Of a DNA stretch of 64,000 bases, positions 1-48,410 are shown piece by piece. Each line of letters begins with the position of its first letter. The first letter of the stretch is position 1. The stretch covers positions 1,477,501 through 1,541,500 of the forward strand of contig OZ026566.1 of assembly GCA_964020155.1 (NCBI GenBank). Reading direction: 5' to 3'. This DNA comes from Chondrilla cf. caribensis (lineage: Eukaryota > Porifera > Demospongiae > Chondrillida > Chondrillidae). Position numbers and translations under genes: made by a program. The notes below the pieces were generated by a model that worked only from the letters and a program-made list of their open reading frames with translations, was not told the origin of the DNA and did no database searches.

Positions 1-233
1 TCATCCGTCTCTTTTCCTTCATTCGTGACTTTTACATCCTCTTGATCCTGAGTATCACGGTCACCACTGTCGAGACCATCTTTTTCAGGTACACTCTTGC
101 TAAGTTCGTGTTGATCGGGAGCGACCGGATTCTTGGACTCAACATTAGATCCCTCCTGCAGTTGGTCATGGGTCTCTTGGAGTGGAGAATGATCATCCAC
201 TGGATTGTCTTTTCCACTGTCAGTTGCCATCAT
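1..233 (-). CDS. First coding exon (partial) of an unidentified acidic protein
   Basis: On the minus strand an open frame runs from tandem ATGs at 233 and 230 to the window edge, 77 codons without a stop. It begins MMATDSGKDNPVDDHSPLQE and is rich in Asp, Glu, Ser, Gln and Lys with no hydrophobic stretch, so it looks like a disordered cytosolic or nuclear N-terminus. I do not recognise the family. It is supported by the uninterrupted frame, the biased hydrophilic composition and the position, divergent from SDHAF1 with 245 bp between start codons. The rest of the gene lies to the left of the window. The opposite-strand frame at 42-251 is a shadow. Confidence 0.6.
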   Translation of the reverse strand, partial: MMATDSGKDNPVDDHSPLQETHDQLQEGSNVESKNPVAPDQHELSKSVPEKDGLDSGDRDTQDQEDVKVTNEGKETD

Positions 234-478
234 GCGCTTAACGTGATCTGAAGGACCACGGACGGGTTTACAAATGTAAAACACACTACAAGGCCTTGCA
301 ATTGGGCGAGCAAATAATCTCGTACCGAGAACGAGAGAACGAATTCCTAGAAACATCAGATTTGGTTTTGAAGTGGGAACGGAATCCGTTTGTACAAAAT
401 GGCGTAACACGCTAGGGCAAACTTATTGGGGCCGCTTTAGCATGGTGTGTTGTGTATATTATAGTGGTAATACTCGAC
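234..478. promoter_or_regulatory. Shared intergenic region of two divergent genes
   Basis: This 245-bp gap separates the start codon of the unidentified minus-strand gene from that of SDHAF1, so both 5' UTRs and core promoters must fit here or in the first exons. No clear TATA box is visible. It is less AT-rich than its surroundings and contains CpG-bearing stretches near 290-420. A bidirectional promoter is inferred from geometry alone. Confidence 0.45.
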
Positions 479-709
479 ATGCCCAGACATAGTAAGTTGC
501 AGAAACAGGTGTTGGGTCTGTACAGAATGTTGTTAAGAGCCTCAGCGAATAAACCTGGAGTAAAGGAATACGTTACCGAAGAATTTCGTAAAAATGCAAC
601 CATGGACAAGAAAGATGTGCTTCACGTAGAGTACTTGGTCCGAAGAGGAGAGAAATATTTGGAAAACTTGCAACATGTCGACGGAGTCACATTTATGAAA
701 CCGAAGTAA
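479..709 (+). CDS. SDHAF1: Succinate dehydrogenase assembly factor 1 (LYR protein)
   Basis: An intronless 76-residue protein starting MPRHSKLQKQVLGLYRMLLR. The Leu-Tyr-Arg motif at residues 14-16 is the signature of mitochondrial LYR/complex1 proteins. The start MxRHSxLQxQVLxLYR, the EEFR segment with Phe35, and the later VEYLVRRGEKYL block match the SDHAF1/Sdh6 family. In that family the protein helps insert Fe-S clusters into SDHB, the iron-sulphur subunit of complex II, in the mitochondrial matrix. The start at 479 was chosen because homology begins there; an in-frame ATG at 452 would add nine unconserved residues. It lacks the C-terminal extension of the human protein (about 115 residues) and is close to the yeast length. 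Confidence 0.9.
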   Translation: MPRHSKLQKQVLGLYRMLLRASANKPGVKEYVTEEFRKNATMDKKDVLHVEYLVRRGEKYLENLQHVDGVTFMKPK

Positions 710-1557
710 TTAACGGATTTAATATTTAATATTATTATTTTCTGCTCATCAGTACAATTGAATTCCACTGGATTTTGTAATTCAATTGCTATTTTCTGTA
801 TAAAAATGTCATCTTTCTTATTCGAAACAGCCATTCCTTATTCACAGAACCTAAACCCAATGGACAGCACCTACAATCATGAGCCTGATGGTATATACCC
901 CCTTACGTATGCATGTGCAAGAATCTGATAGTTTTGTAGTATCTATTACGTTTCTATCTGGTCTTTGAGGGCTTGGTCTGATCTACACTCACACAATTGC
1001 AATGCAGTACATCCTGGTATATCGACAATGTTATCATGCATGATCGATTGCATTATGTTCATCAATCTACAATATGACAATCAAATGAAAATATATTATT
1101 ATAATTGTTTTATTATAATTATGCAATGTTGTATATACTGTAATATTATTATGATCTTTATAATTTCCTATAATAAGCTTATTTCTTTGATGTGGATGGT
1201 GGAGCATCGATATCAAGAGATCAATTTGACTAACTATATAATGTACATACTTATTCATATACGTACATATGATATTATATACTAATCATATTTAAAATTA
1301 AAATCGGAGAACAGAGCATAAGAATCTTTGTAATGTGATGTCTAGCAAACACACACACCATGCATATCAGAACGTAACATCCCCTACACACGTCAACCAC
1401 TACACCCAGTGATAGATGGCAATGGAAGAAATCCAAGTATTGATGTTTAGCAATTAAAGAATCATACAAAATGAATTGTTATTTGGTTATCAAGTTAATA
1501 TCATTATCGTGTTAGTAGTGCAATAGCATTACACACCAATCATGCCTCTTGTCTAGT
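710..1557. other. Convergent 3' intergenic region, no gene seen
   Basis: AT-rich DNA between the 3' ends of SDHAF1 and the UBR gene. A minus-strand AATAAA (1114-1109) lies about 445 bases beyond the UBR stop and could serve as its poly(A) signal. No coding-like frame, RNA gene or clear repeat was found. Confidence 0.5.
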
Positions 1558-26364
<24,807 letters not shown>

Positions 26365-27129
26365 TTTCCACTGAATTCCCTCACGTCATCGATAAAAATA
26401 ATAGGCGCTCAAAGTAAACGATTACGTCAAGTAAGATACCATATATGGAGAATATTTGTGATAGCACTACTGTTACAGTAGTAGGGAAACGTAATATGTG
26501 CAATTATTACCATTATTGTTACGTATACGTGCATGTGTCTTCATATGATTATTCTCATTCTTTATAGTATCTGAGCCCCTTATAAAAAGAAATGCAGAGA
26601 TCCTATATTGAATATTAAAATTTTAATCTTCCCTCCATGGGCTTACATTTGCCATAGCTAAGTGAACCGTGACTCGATCCTCCAACGTTTGAGCAGAATC
26701 TGGGAGAATTAACAATGTCATATACGTATATTCGATTAAAGGAGTGAATTAAATCGAAATGCTCGAGCAACTACTGCACTGCATGGTCTAGCGGAATGGG
26801 CAGCTGGCGGAGCGGAAGCGTTTTGTGGAAAGGAAAGCAACGGTTGACGTTCGAAACTAGTATTATAATAAAGCAAAACAAAGGTCGCTTATAGGCCTTA
26901 AAGATGGTAGATAGGGTGGAAGAAATAAGCTTGTTCAGTGCAACATTTGTGAGATTTTCCTCGCGATGGTCGATCAGACGTAAATTCGGCCGCGAGTGAG
27001 GAGAATTCGCCTGGGGTATATTTTTTCTGTCAGTATTGATTGGAGAACGAAAAGGTCAATTCCATACATGTTTCCTAACACATATTATTCGTTTATTTCG
27101 GCGTGATGTATTATAATGTACGCGGGATG

Positions 27130-27490
27130 GAGACTGGGGAGCTTTTACAATCTGCAACTAAATGCATCTTGTTGATCATCACTAGGTCTGTACTATACCT
27201 CCAGGAGGGTGTACATGCATCGGTATTTGTGCTATGATGCATCATATGGACACTAGAATGGATGTGGTGACCAGCAACAAAAATTTGACATTTTTGCTGG
27301 TCACCACGAGGCCTATAGCACACCCAGGAGGGTGTACATGCATCATAATTTGCATGTGTTGCTAAGTTGGATGTGGTCACTGGGCAGCCCATAGTGACCA
27401 TGCATGCAGTAAAAAAATGTGAAAATACCTGGCCAGTCAACAAGGGGTCTATAGTACCTCCATGTTGGAATATACATGCAAAAGTATTTA
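27130..27490. repeat. Three diverged direct repeats with an internal hairpin
   Basis: The block ccaggagggtgtacatgcat recurs at about 27208 and 27325, and a weaker form (ctccatgttggaatatacat) at about 27457. Between the first two, tggtgaccagcaacaaaaat and atttttgctggtcacca (27263-27306) form a strong short-loop hairpin. Confidence 0.7.
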
Positions 27491-27924
27491 TTTATTTATT
27501 TTATTATTTAATATATGGATACTTACTAGGAGCAATTTTATAATAAGTTTGAAACATTCAGTCCAAGTGGACAGGAAAAAGGGGGAATGAAAATTGCATT
27601 TGCGAGGCCCTTAACCTTGTTCACAACCATGCAGTCGTATTGGTAGAGCGGGATCAAGTTTCATTTTGGATTCAAATTCAAGAAGGCATTTGGGTCTGAG
27701 TTATGCCAGACTTAACACTGGTGGAGATACTCCACTACTGTTGAATTTCGTGAATTGCATGTGCCATGACATGCATCTACAATGCAGCATGGTGCGCAAT
27801 TACGGCCAAAATTTGCAAGTGAGAACTTCACTTTATGTGCATGATGACTAGGGATGTAATGGCCATACAATCAAAAAAATAATTTCATACTGACAGTGTA
27901 TGCAAACAGGAGAGGATTGGAGAA

Positions 27925-29165
27925 AATGCTAAGCACTTTCTTGCAAAGCTCTCGGGGGAGGGGGGATGTCAATATTTTACTGTTGTCCAGCAAAGCTGGA
28001 AAGATGAACTAACTTATGAACACTTCCCATGTCCATGCGTGGCTCATAACTCTGGCTACATTCGGAGAGGTGCTTAAAAATTTTCTATTTAAAGGAGTAC
28101 ATAGAAGAAAAAAGCACCTTCTTGCATAGATCATAAGTGAGGGGGCGTGTCAGCATGATACTTCAGCCAGACCTAGCTGTGGACGTATACTAACTTATGA
28201 AGCAATTCCCATCTCCATATATGGTCCCTAACCCTTGCTACACTCGGAGGTGCTTGATATTTTTTAATGTATTGGAAGGTATGGAAGAAATTACGCTAAG
28301 CACCTTGAAGTTCTTGCATAGCTCATGGGAGAGGGGGCGTGTCAGCATGATAATTCAGCCAGACCTAGCTGTGGACAAATACTAACTTATGAAACAACTT
28401 CCATCTCCATACGTGGTCTCTAACCCTTGAAATTGATAATGTAATTTAATAAAACATGCCGTTATTATTTTAAGAATAATATTAATATTAATTATTGCAA
28501 AATAGAGATGTTTACATTTATCCCATCCAGTATCTGTCACCTAAACAAACAATGTCATTATGGATGTTAGAAGTAACTGTAGTTTTGTCAGCAGTTATTA
28601 AAGCACATGATGTAATAACAATACAAATCATACATGATATGGAAGAAGGTTGCCACAAGTTGATAACTGATAGCCTAAGGCTAATAACATATCAGTATAA
28701 CTCTATATTGAGTGACATGACGTATACACATAATATATAATACATACTATTCATTCTTTTTCTGCATGATATTCATTTTGAAGAAATTTTTATTATCCTC
28801 AATCCAGATCTAGTCATAATCATGACCCAGTAATACCACACTGTGAAGCTGCCAAAACCAACCCGCAAAAATCCATTCGTTGCAACTTCTGAAGTGAAAA
28901 GTTGAATTCTTCATATTATTTAGGTAGTGTTCAAGCAAGGAAACTAATGTACATGTATCATTAACCCAATATTATGTACTTTATGTGTTTGCTTATGTGC
29001 GGAGTGTTTATGCACTTCCAAACGTAGCTAGGGTTATGGGCCACATATGGAGATGGGAATTGTTTCATGAGTCAATTCATGCACGTCCACAGCTAGACTG
29101 AGTAACAATATCGCATTCACACGCTCCCACTCTCATGAGCTATGCAAGTAGGTGCTTGGCATTTT
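27925..29165. repeat. Tandem 190-bp units with an inverted distal copy
   Basis: About two and a half direct units (27925-28430) share ctaacttatgaa, ttcccatctccat, gaggtgctt, cttgcatagctcatg and gggggcgtgtcagcatgata. At 29010-29165 the same text appears reversed (gcatgagctatgcaagtagg-type, atatggagatgggaattgtt). The arms enclose an AT-rich spacer of about 580 bp without an ORF of note. This resembles a foldback or complex MITE structure. Confidence 0.7.
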
Positions 29166-29374
29166 CCACCAATACTATGTATTTGAAAATTCTTATAAAA
29201 TTGGTTTTAAATTCAATATTACAGAATATTGAAATGACGATGATTGCATATTAAAAACTTTGACATTCACATACAAAAATTACATTATTAGATAGATTAT
29301 AATTTAATATTGAAACTACGTAAATGTAACCATCACATTACAAATTAGAATTTCGATTAATGTTAATTTTTTCT

Positions 29375-29640
29375 CTAGTCAAGGTGTTCTCCAGCTGTAA
29401 CGGATATTATTTTAGCAAGTTTATCAACATTCTGTACACTTTCTCTCTCTTGTATGGCTACATCTACACCCTGTGGGTTGCTGTTGGACATGTTCAGGGA
29501 CTGATTGCTACACTTTTCTCTTGGTTGGATCAGCAAGATACTAGTAACACCCACAGCTCCTCCTGTGTGCATCACTATACTTTAGGACAAGGAGTGATTC
29601 ATCACCTGATCCAGGAGAACCAACAAACTGCTATCATGTT
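29375..29640 (-). pseudogene. Partial LACTB last-exon copy, frameshifted
   Basis: The minus strand reads MHTGGAVGVTSILLIQPREK and then a tail that parallels the end of the LACTB last exon (33866-34130), with many substitutions. Upstream of the HTGG motif the frame is broken by two extra bases (near 29580) compared with the functional exon, so the preceding similarity is in another frame. No other LACTB exon lies nearby and the copy has no start. It is a dead duplicate fragment about 4.4 kb from its source. Confidence 0.8.
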
Positions 29641-29734
29641 ATAATCCTAAAAGTCAAATCAGCGAAAGATCACTCATAAGACACTGAATTATGGAGCCCC
29701 ATATGTACAACCCCACAGTCTGACAACACAAGAT

Positions 29735-30130
29735 CTAGACACCCACACCACACCACACCACGTCTGACAACACAAAACACACACCACACCTCAGTCCGAC
29801 ATTACGAGACACCCACACCACACCACGTCTGACAACACAAAACACACACACCACACCTCAGTCCGACATTACGAGACACCCACACCAACCACAGTTTGAC
29901 AACACGAGACACCCACGTGCACACCACAACACAGTCTGACAACACTTGTCACTCACACCACAATCTTACAACTTGATACACTCACGCACACACCATGCAC
30001 ACCACAGTCTGACAACATGATGCACCCACACCACACAACACAGGACACCCACGCACCAGTCTGACAATACACCCACACTACACATAGTCCGAATTTGAGG
30101 GCTTGCCACAGTCTCACAACACGAGGTCCT
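29735..30130. repeat. Degenerate CA-rich tandem array (cacaccac...gtctgacaacac)
   Basis: Irregular units of 35-55 bp built from cacaccacaccac, agtctgacaacac and gagacacccac. One unit of about 60 bp with tcagtccgacattacgagac is duplicated nearly exactly. Confidence 0.8.
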
Positions 30131-30622
30131 CACACCACAGAAAAGTTGAAATATCGAGTGAAAGGCAGCGAATTAATCCGTGATTGTTCTAAGAGCTCCG
30201 CAATTTTCCACTGAAATATATACCAATAGTACGTTACGTTGAATTTGAGACAACAACTAGACTAAGTCTATAGGCCTATACCGTTACGATACCGTCGAGT
30301 ACAGTAATGATTTCACTCTCTTGAGTTCACCACTGCACTGGCCATGTGTGAACACACAGGAGATTTCCTATAAGACGGGAATTTTAAAAAATCATTTTGG
30401 ACTGAACTGGGCGCTGATATCACACTGTTCACGCCACGCACTGGATGGCAAATCGCATGAAATCACTAAATTTCAATTAGAGCACGAGAACTATAATGTA
30501 GCTAGCCAGCTATCTAGGATAGCGAAACCTCAACCAGACAGTTCAAAGTGGTGATTTTTGATCAGAAGCTAAAAATAAAACCAAAAGTCTTCCTGAAATA
30601 GACGATCCGGTACGGCTTAAAA

Positions 30623-32944
30623 ATGGAAGTTACGAAATGGTCTTTGGTAACTGTAATAGTTATAATAATTCTCTTTCAGAATCTGGTTCGAGTAAGCGGA
30701 GATGACTCCCAATGTGAGTTTATTTGCTAAAACAAGTTCGAGGCTATAATAGATCCATGCAGGTCAGGCTTACTATTTAGTATTACAGTAACTGGTAACT
30801 AGACTGGATAACAAACCCGATATCATAGTAACTTACTTTGAATTTATTGAACAAAGAAAACTCTTCTAATAACGCCTGCATAAGAGTATTCAAATCGGTG
30901 GAGTATCATAAACGCGATATAGTATGTTAATTTACATATTATACATTAATACGACGTTACTGTACTTTTACCATATATCCGTGATATATAGTGTGTGTGC
31001 ATGTGTCTGACATTGCAGTAACAATTTATTGTCGTTTTACATCTTGCGGGCTGCTTCTTATTGTGTCTTTCTCCCCCTGCCCCTTATCATGCAGGGTTGT
31101 GCAGGTGCCCATCGCTACCAAGTAATGGATACACTTTTGGATGTACAGGAAATGGATCCATTGTAGAGTATTACTGTAACAGTGGGTATCATATTGTTGG
31201 TAACAGGACCAGGTTATGCTTATCCAGAGGTAATTGGCAAGGAAGTACACCAACCTGCCGGAAAAGTGAGCGTTTTATACCGTTCTGTATAGCTAGACAT
31301 GTTGAATGAAATTCAAATGAATGTACAATTGTAAAGAAACCCATGCAACTATATACAGACTTTTATTACGCCACACTGACTTTTATTAGCCTAGCCTGTA
31401 ATGAAATAATTGATTGGGTTACTATATGCTGAGATTTAGATCAATACTTGACATGGTTGGCAGAGGAATATTATAGAGTGATAACCATTTTCATATTGAA
31501 TTTCATATTTGTTGTGATAGTTGTGATTGAATTTATATGGTCCACCTTTTCCAAACAATGACTACTACTATTCCAGTGGCTGTAAGAGAACCAGAATTAC
31601 AGTGTCTTGTCACTGACTGTAATGGTGATATCATATTCATAGTAAGAGAAGTACAATCTGTTCTAATTGTGCATGTATAGTATCCAGTTTGATTTGTAGG
31701 CATTGTTTTTTGTATGCGATTTCTATTATATCAACAGGAAATCAAGCAATAAATTGTGTTCCCGTAATTATGATAATAATAGATTTATCCTCTATTAGAA
31801 GGATTGAATTAGCTGTATTTAACTGTATGTATAGATTGCCACTGTATGCGAGAATAGTATACGTACACTGTTACACACAGCTAATATAATAATATTTGTA
31901 ATCATTTAATTCATTATTGGACTGGTGCCATTGAAATTGATATTACGTGATATTATATAGTGTTCCTACAATTACATGCATGATTGATTGGTTGATACAT
32001 TGGTTAATTGATTGCTTAGCAACTTATTGTTTAACTTAATCTATTATATTATTAACAATGATGAAAATTAATTATATTGTACACTGTGATATTATGGTGA
32101 AACATACCACATACCAACTAAAGTACCTCTGCTAGGACTGTATACGTACTGAATACGGACACTTAAGGTGTCTAATTGATTGTTAATTCAGGCTTCACCA
32201 ATATCAATAATCAACCACAGCTGAAGTGTCTGTATATCCGTTATGGCATACCAGAGGGGTATAGTTTAGCTATTATATTCAGTACATGATTGCACATCAG
32301 CTGAAACATAAGACAAATCTATCAAGGCCCTATAATAGCAGGGTTTAGAGAAAAAGGGGCTCCAATTAATTTTGACAGAAAATTGAGAAATGTAGATATG
32401 TGACTGGGTGAAATTATTAGAAAACCCAACCATTGACCCTTATAAGGCTATGAACAGGTTTGAAGCAGTTGAATCACAGAAATTGATCCCACAGAGATCA
32501 ACTCAGAGAATAATTAAACCACGATGTATAGGGCCTTATAGTACATGGCATGGTACTGTATACTGACAGTGTATTGTAAATAATTTGAATTGAAGGTTTT
32601 TATATTTTCCTGTTATAGTGTCATCCACTGAGCAACAAAGTAGCAATCTGGATCTCGAAATTGGTATTGGCACTGGTGTAGCTGCGGTGGTAGTCATATT
32701 CCTTGTTTGCTGTACGCTGAATGTTATGTTATTGTTGGTTGCATACTGCATGCACATTCGTAAGCGTAATAGGCAATTGCAAGCATCATTGCAAACAACA
32801 TTGCAAATGGCCCCTGTGACCGACATTAAACAGGAAGGTATGGCAAGTGAAGGAACAGATGATGTACGTAACAACACGTTCCAGTGTACCCAACCTTGCA
32901 TCAGTGGCCCTACCTCTGAATTTCCGTCTTACACTGCTGTATAG
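30623..32944 (+). CDS. Small type I membrane protein with one sushi/CCP domain
   Basis: Three exons, 30623-30713, 31095-31265 and 32619-32944, join in phase to 195 residues. Residues 1-26 are a signal peptide with a hydrophobic LVTVIVIIILFQNLV core. Residues 33-85 are one sushi domain: C35-P, EYYC58, RLC72, NW and PTC85, plus an atypical extra Cys pair at 33 and 47. A Ser/Gln-rich linker follows, then a membrane segment (about 102-132), a basic stop-transfer HIRKRNR and a tail of about 60 residues ending YTAV, a class I PDZ-ligand form. The membrane-tail architecture suggests a surface receptor or complement-regulator-like protein; function is unknown. An optional 48-nt phase 1-1 exon could lie at 31577-31624. 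A plus-strand ATTAAA at 33180 may be the poly(A) signal. Confidence 0.72.
32100..32275. repeat. Dispersed repeat, copy of the 21185-21325 type
   Basis: Contains aaagtacctctgctaggact, ttaattcaggcttcacc and an inverted-looking gcataccagaggggta near its right end, matching the element in the UBR intron. Lies in intron 2 of the sushi-domain gene. Confidence 0.45.
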
Positions 32945-33865
32945 GGGAATCCTGATATATATGTTTGAGAAAGTGAATCCACAAGAATCATCACACAAGA
33001 ATCCTTTTGGTTACCTACCTTCCTGCAAATCACAAGCCCCCCCAAAATCCTATGCAACAAATGTTACTATCTCAACATCCATGGCCAGTTATAGTAGAAA
33101 ATCATTAAGAACTACTTCTGTTAACAGATTATTCATCAAAAGATCAGCATATTCACAGCAGCTATAGGATAGACAATGCATTAAATTTTAAATTGATTTA
33201 CTATCATAATTTATATAGGTGTATATGTAAGAAGTTATTTGTAATGACAGTGTGCATGTTAAGAGATTATCCTCCAATGTAATGAATTTTACAGATGTTG
33301 TTGCCATGGCAACATAGAACATAATCAGGGGTTGATGCGAGTGAATCAGTCATTCTACATGACTGAGTCGAAAAATCGATGTGATTCTTTGAATTTCCTC
33401 CTTTTTCCTAATGTTTCCTACTTCATTTTATTAGTGCTAGGCAGTCATTAATACACGTATATTATATTATATACTGCATTAGCATCATAGTACTACAAGG
33501 CAACAGTGAGCCTAATGCACATTTTTACCATCTTAACTGGAAAGCTAAGAATACTAGCAGCCTTATGTAAGTCATGTGACCACACCATCCCATAGCATGT
33601 TGCATAATATATCATTGCACGTCTACATAGGTGCATGTTCCTGCAACTGGATATATAAAATAATTATATACCCTGAGTATTGACCAGGTATTCTAAAATC
33701 TCCATAAATACAGGACGCACAACTGGAAGACAATTGCATATCAATATCTGTGATCAATAATATTAGGAATAAACAAATACTAGTTACAAAATCAATGATT
33801 ACAATAATAAATATTGTGAAAAATTATGTGCATTATTAACTTGGATTGGAATAATAACAACAAGT
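32945..33865. other. Convergent 3' region of the sushi gene and LACTB
   Basis: No gene seen. It holds the presumed 3' UTR of the sushi-domain gene, a small palindrome gttgccatggcaac near 33300, and AT-rich DNA. Confidence 0.5.
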
Positions 33866-36065
33866 TTACTCTGCTGAAAAGTGTTCTGCGATGGATATAG
33901 CAAGTTTATCTACCTCCTTAACACTCTCTAGGTTGAAGAGTACCGCTACAACTACACCCTGTGGGTTGCTGTTGGGCAAGTTCAAGGACTGATTGCTATG
34001 CCTTTCTCTTGGCTGGATTAACAAGATACTAGTAGCACCAACAGCTCCTCCTGTGTGCATCACTACTTTAGGATGAGGAGTGGTTCCTACAACTGACCTA
34101 GGAGAACTAACCAACCAGCCCCAGCCATAATGAAAGTTCTTTAAATTTGAATTTACGATTGGCGACCACATCTTTGTGACAGTTGAGGGTTTCAGCAAAC
34201 CTTGCTTGTGCTCATCACTGTCTTCTTTGGGATAGTGGTAAATTGACAGCAAGGCATTTCCCAACTTCACTAGATCCACAGCATTGGACACATACCCTCC
34301 ACCAGCCCATTTCAGTGAATTATCAACAAAGGGAGCATTCTTTAATGTCTTAGACATACGATAGTGCCTGTAGAAAAGGAGATAGAGAGTAGAATTCATC
34401 TCCAGTCCAACATGTGACAACAATACACACACATGTATGCATACGTACTTTTGTAAATGAAAATTTAAAATTAGAAGGTACCCCTCCCTGTCCCTGTAGG
34501 TGCCTATGCAAATTGTAGAGTACATGAAGAGTATGCCCATATAACAGAATAATATACTGTATAGCGGGAAATTTTCGTGGGACAAAATTTTCGCAGAACA
34601 TCTGCGAATTAGGTGTTCTCATTGTTCTATCACTTGACTGTGGCTGGCATTTGCGAAAATTTTATCGGCAAGTTTTCATTTTCGGAGCCATCTGTGATAA
34701 CTTTGCCCCACAAAAATTTCCCCCAGTACAGTAGTCACACATGTAAAATAATCCTATGTATAACAACTGATTCCATTTTTTATGGTTTTGTTTGGCATAC
34801 TGTATAAAAGCATGTACTGAAGTGCTGTGGATGCTGATGTATGCCAAATTCACATAGTCCAATGCTATACCATCTGTTATGCATATACATCCCAACTGTG
34901 ATTTCATTTGTAAGTGTAGGATAATATAGGCAGGATACACATAAAACGTATAATGTATTATAATGTGAATAGCTCATACGAATATGGAAGATAACTACAT
35001 ACTCACAAATAGATTGTATGCACTATTTGTAGGCCATCCTACTAAGGACACCTTGGGCTCCCTTTCTTTTGCCTCCAGAGAGTGGTTGTTGGGACATACT
35101 AGCTGGACACTCACTCTTTGGGGAAAGTGCACGGCTGTGCCATAATGTACCAGGCGATCAAACAAATCAATTTGATTCACTCACTTGGCTCGCCTTTGAA
35201 TCAGATTAGCATGGTATTCAGGCTGCACACTCCTCATCCCAAGAGGTTCAAAAACTGATTCTTTCATGTAATCAAGGTATTTCTTGCCAGATGCACCCTC
35301 AATGACAGCACTAATAAGTGTCCAGCCATGCGTAGTATACAAGAATTTTTCACCCGGCTTGCATTCCAGTTCATCGTCCTTGAAGAGCTCCAGGGCCTCT
35401 AAAACGGATTTGTAGGATTTAGTGCTGTGGAATTCGGGAAAGCGTACGTCTCCATCTCCTTTCTCTTGTTTCTGTTGCTTCTCTTCCGTTTTCTTGTAAT
35501 GACGTATGCAACCTGTATGTGTGAGGAGCTGTCGAGTGGTAATCTCTACAGGCTTCCCTTCGAAGGTCTTTGTAGGGAAAGAGGGTGCATATTCCCTAAT
35601 CGAACGATCGAGGTCCAGGAGGCCTTCTTCCCAAAGTTTCGCCACAGCCACGGAAGTGAGAGACTTACTGATACTTGCTATCCTCATAACAGTCTGAGCA
35701 CTACACGGGACGTTGTTTTCCACATCGGAGAGACCAAAACCGCGCGCCCAAACCATCCTTCCGTCGACAGAAACAGCTACAACACAACCCGGGGCACCAT
35801 ATTTCAGCATACAGTGAGTGGTTAATTCTTCAGCGGCATCAATAGCCTTCGTATACTTCAGATTTGAACCAAACTGATGGAATTCACTGTCCGTATTTCG
35901 CCACGAAGGTGCTTTCTGAGACTGTATTTGGTCTGCTTCTTGGGTCTGAGCCGACAGTAAATGTAAATTGGACTCCTGTCGTTTCCTCATAGCAATATAC
36001 GTCAGCACTGTGGCGAACCCTGCCGTCACCCCAAAATATCGAACCATTCTGCTGGCCATTTTCAT
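33866..36065 (-). CDS. LACTB: Mitochondrial serine beta-lactamase-like protein LACTB
   Basis: Two exons, 36065-35185 and 34367-33866, join in phase to 460 residues (human 547). Known LACTB is a filament-forming serine protease-like protein of the mitochondrial intermembrane space, derived from class C beta-lactamase/PBP enzymes. Residues 8-26 form the N-terminal hydrophobic anchor. RIASISKSL has the catalytic SxxK at 131-134. FLYTTHGWTL (241-250) is the second, Tyr-containing motif, matching FLYSTFGYTL of human LACTB. FVDNSLKWAGGGY and the third motif HTGG (398-401) are in exon 2. The Lys/Glu-rich insert after HTGCIRHYKK is much shorter than in human. Downstream methionines at 3 and 6 are alternative starts. 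An open frame at 34995-35180 is intronic. Confidence 0.92.
34555..34733. mobile_element. MITE with long terminal inverted repeats in the LACTB intron
   Basis: Left end tactgtatagcgggaaattt tcgtggg and right end ccccacaaaaatttccccca gtacagta are imperfect inverted repeats of about 25 bp around a 130-bp core. The core contains tttcgcagaa and tttgcgaaaattt, a further internal inverted pair. No coding potential. Confidence 0.75.
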
Positions 36066-36147
36066 AGTGGATATGTCATGTGATGGTCATGTGATTTCTT
36101 TCTAATATGGCCGACTGTAGGGTTTAGTGAAAACTGTACGAGTTGGG
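36066..36147. promoter_or_regulatory. Compact bidirectional promoter of LACTB and VPS54
   Basis: Only 82 bp separate the LACTB and VPS54 start codons. The interval contains catgtgatggtcatgtgatt, a duplicated CATGTGA (E-box-like), and ctaatatggccgac. No TATA box is obvious. Shared control is inferred from the geometry. Confidence 0.6.

Positions 36148-48410
<12,263 letters not shown>

Larger units (their letters stand above)
26365..30622. other. Intergenic region between divergent UBR and sushi genes
   Basis: No intact gene was found in these 4.26 kb. Contents, left to right: the UBR upstream region (26365-27110), diverged direct repeats with a hairpin (27130-27490), a tandem/inverted repeat structure (27925-29165), a broken LACTB exon copy (29375-29640), a degenerate CA-rich tandem array (29735-30130) and the 5' region of the sushi-domain gene (30130-30622). 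Two ORFs at 30321-30554 and 27666-27851 show no recognisable protein. Confidence 0.6.

Noticed and set aside
26776..26860. tRNA-like segment with A-box (tggtctagcgg) and B-box (gttcgaaac) matches
   Set aside because: The arms flanking the B-box and the presumed acceptor ends do not pair, so no cloverleaf forms. At best a degenerate tRNA-derived repeat; more likely chance.
30321..30554. 77-codon ORF upstream of the sushi gene
   Set aside because: No homology or splice context; likely 5' flanking sequence.
34995..35180. 61-codon ORF between LACTB exons
   Set aside because: The LACTB exons join in phase without it and align continuously with human LACTB; it shows no homology I recognise.
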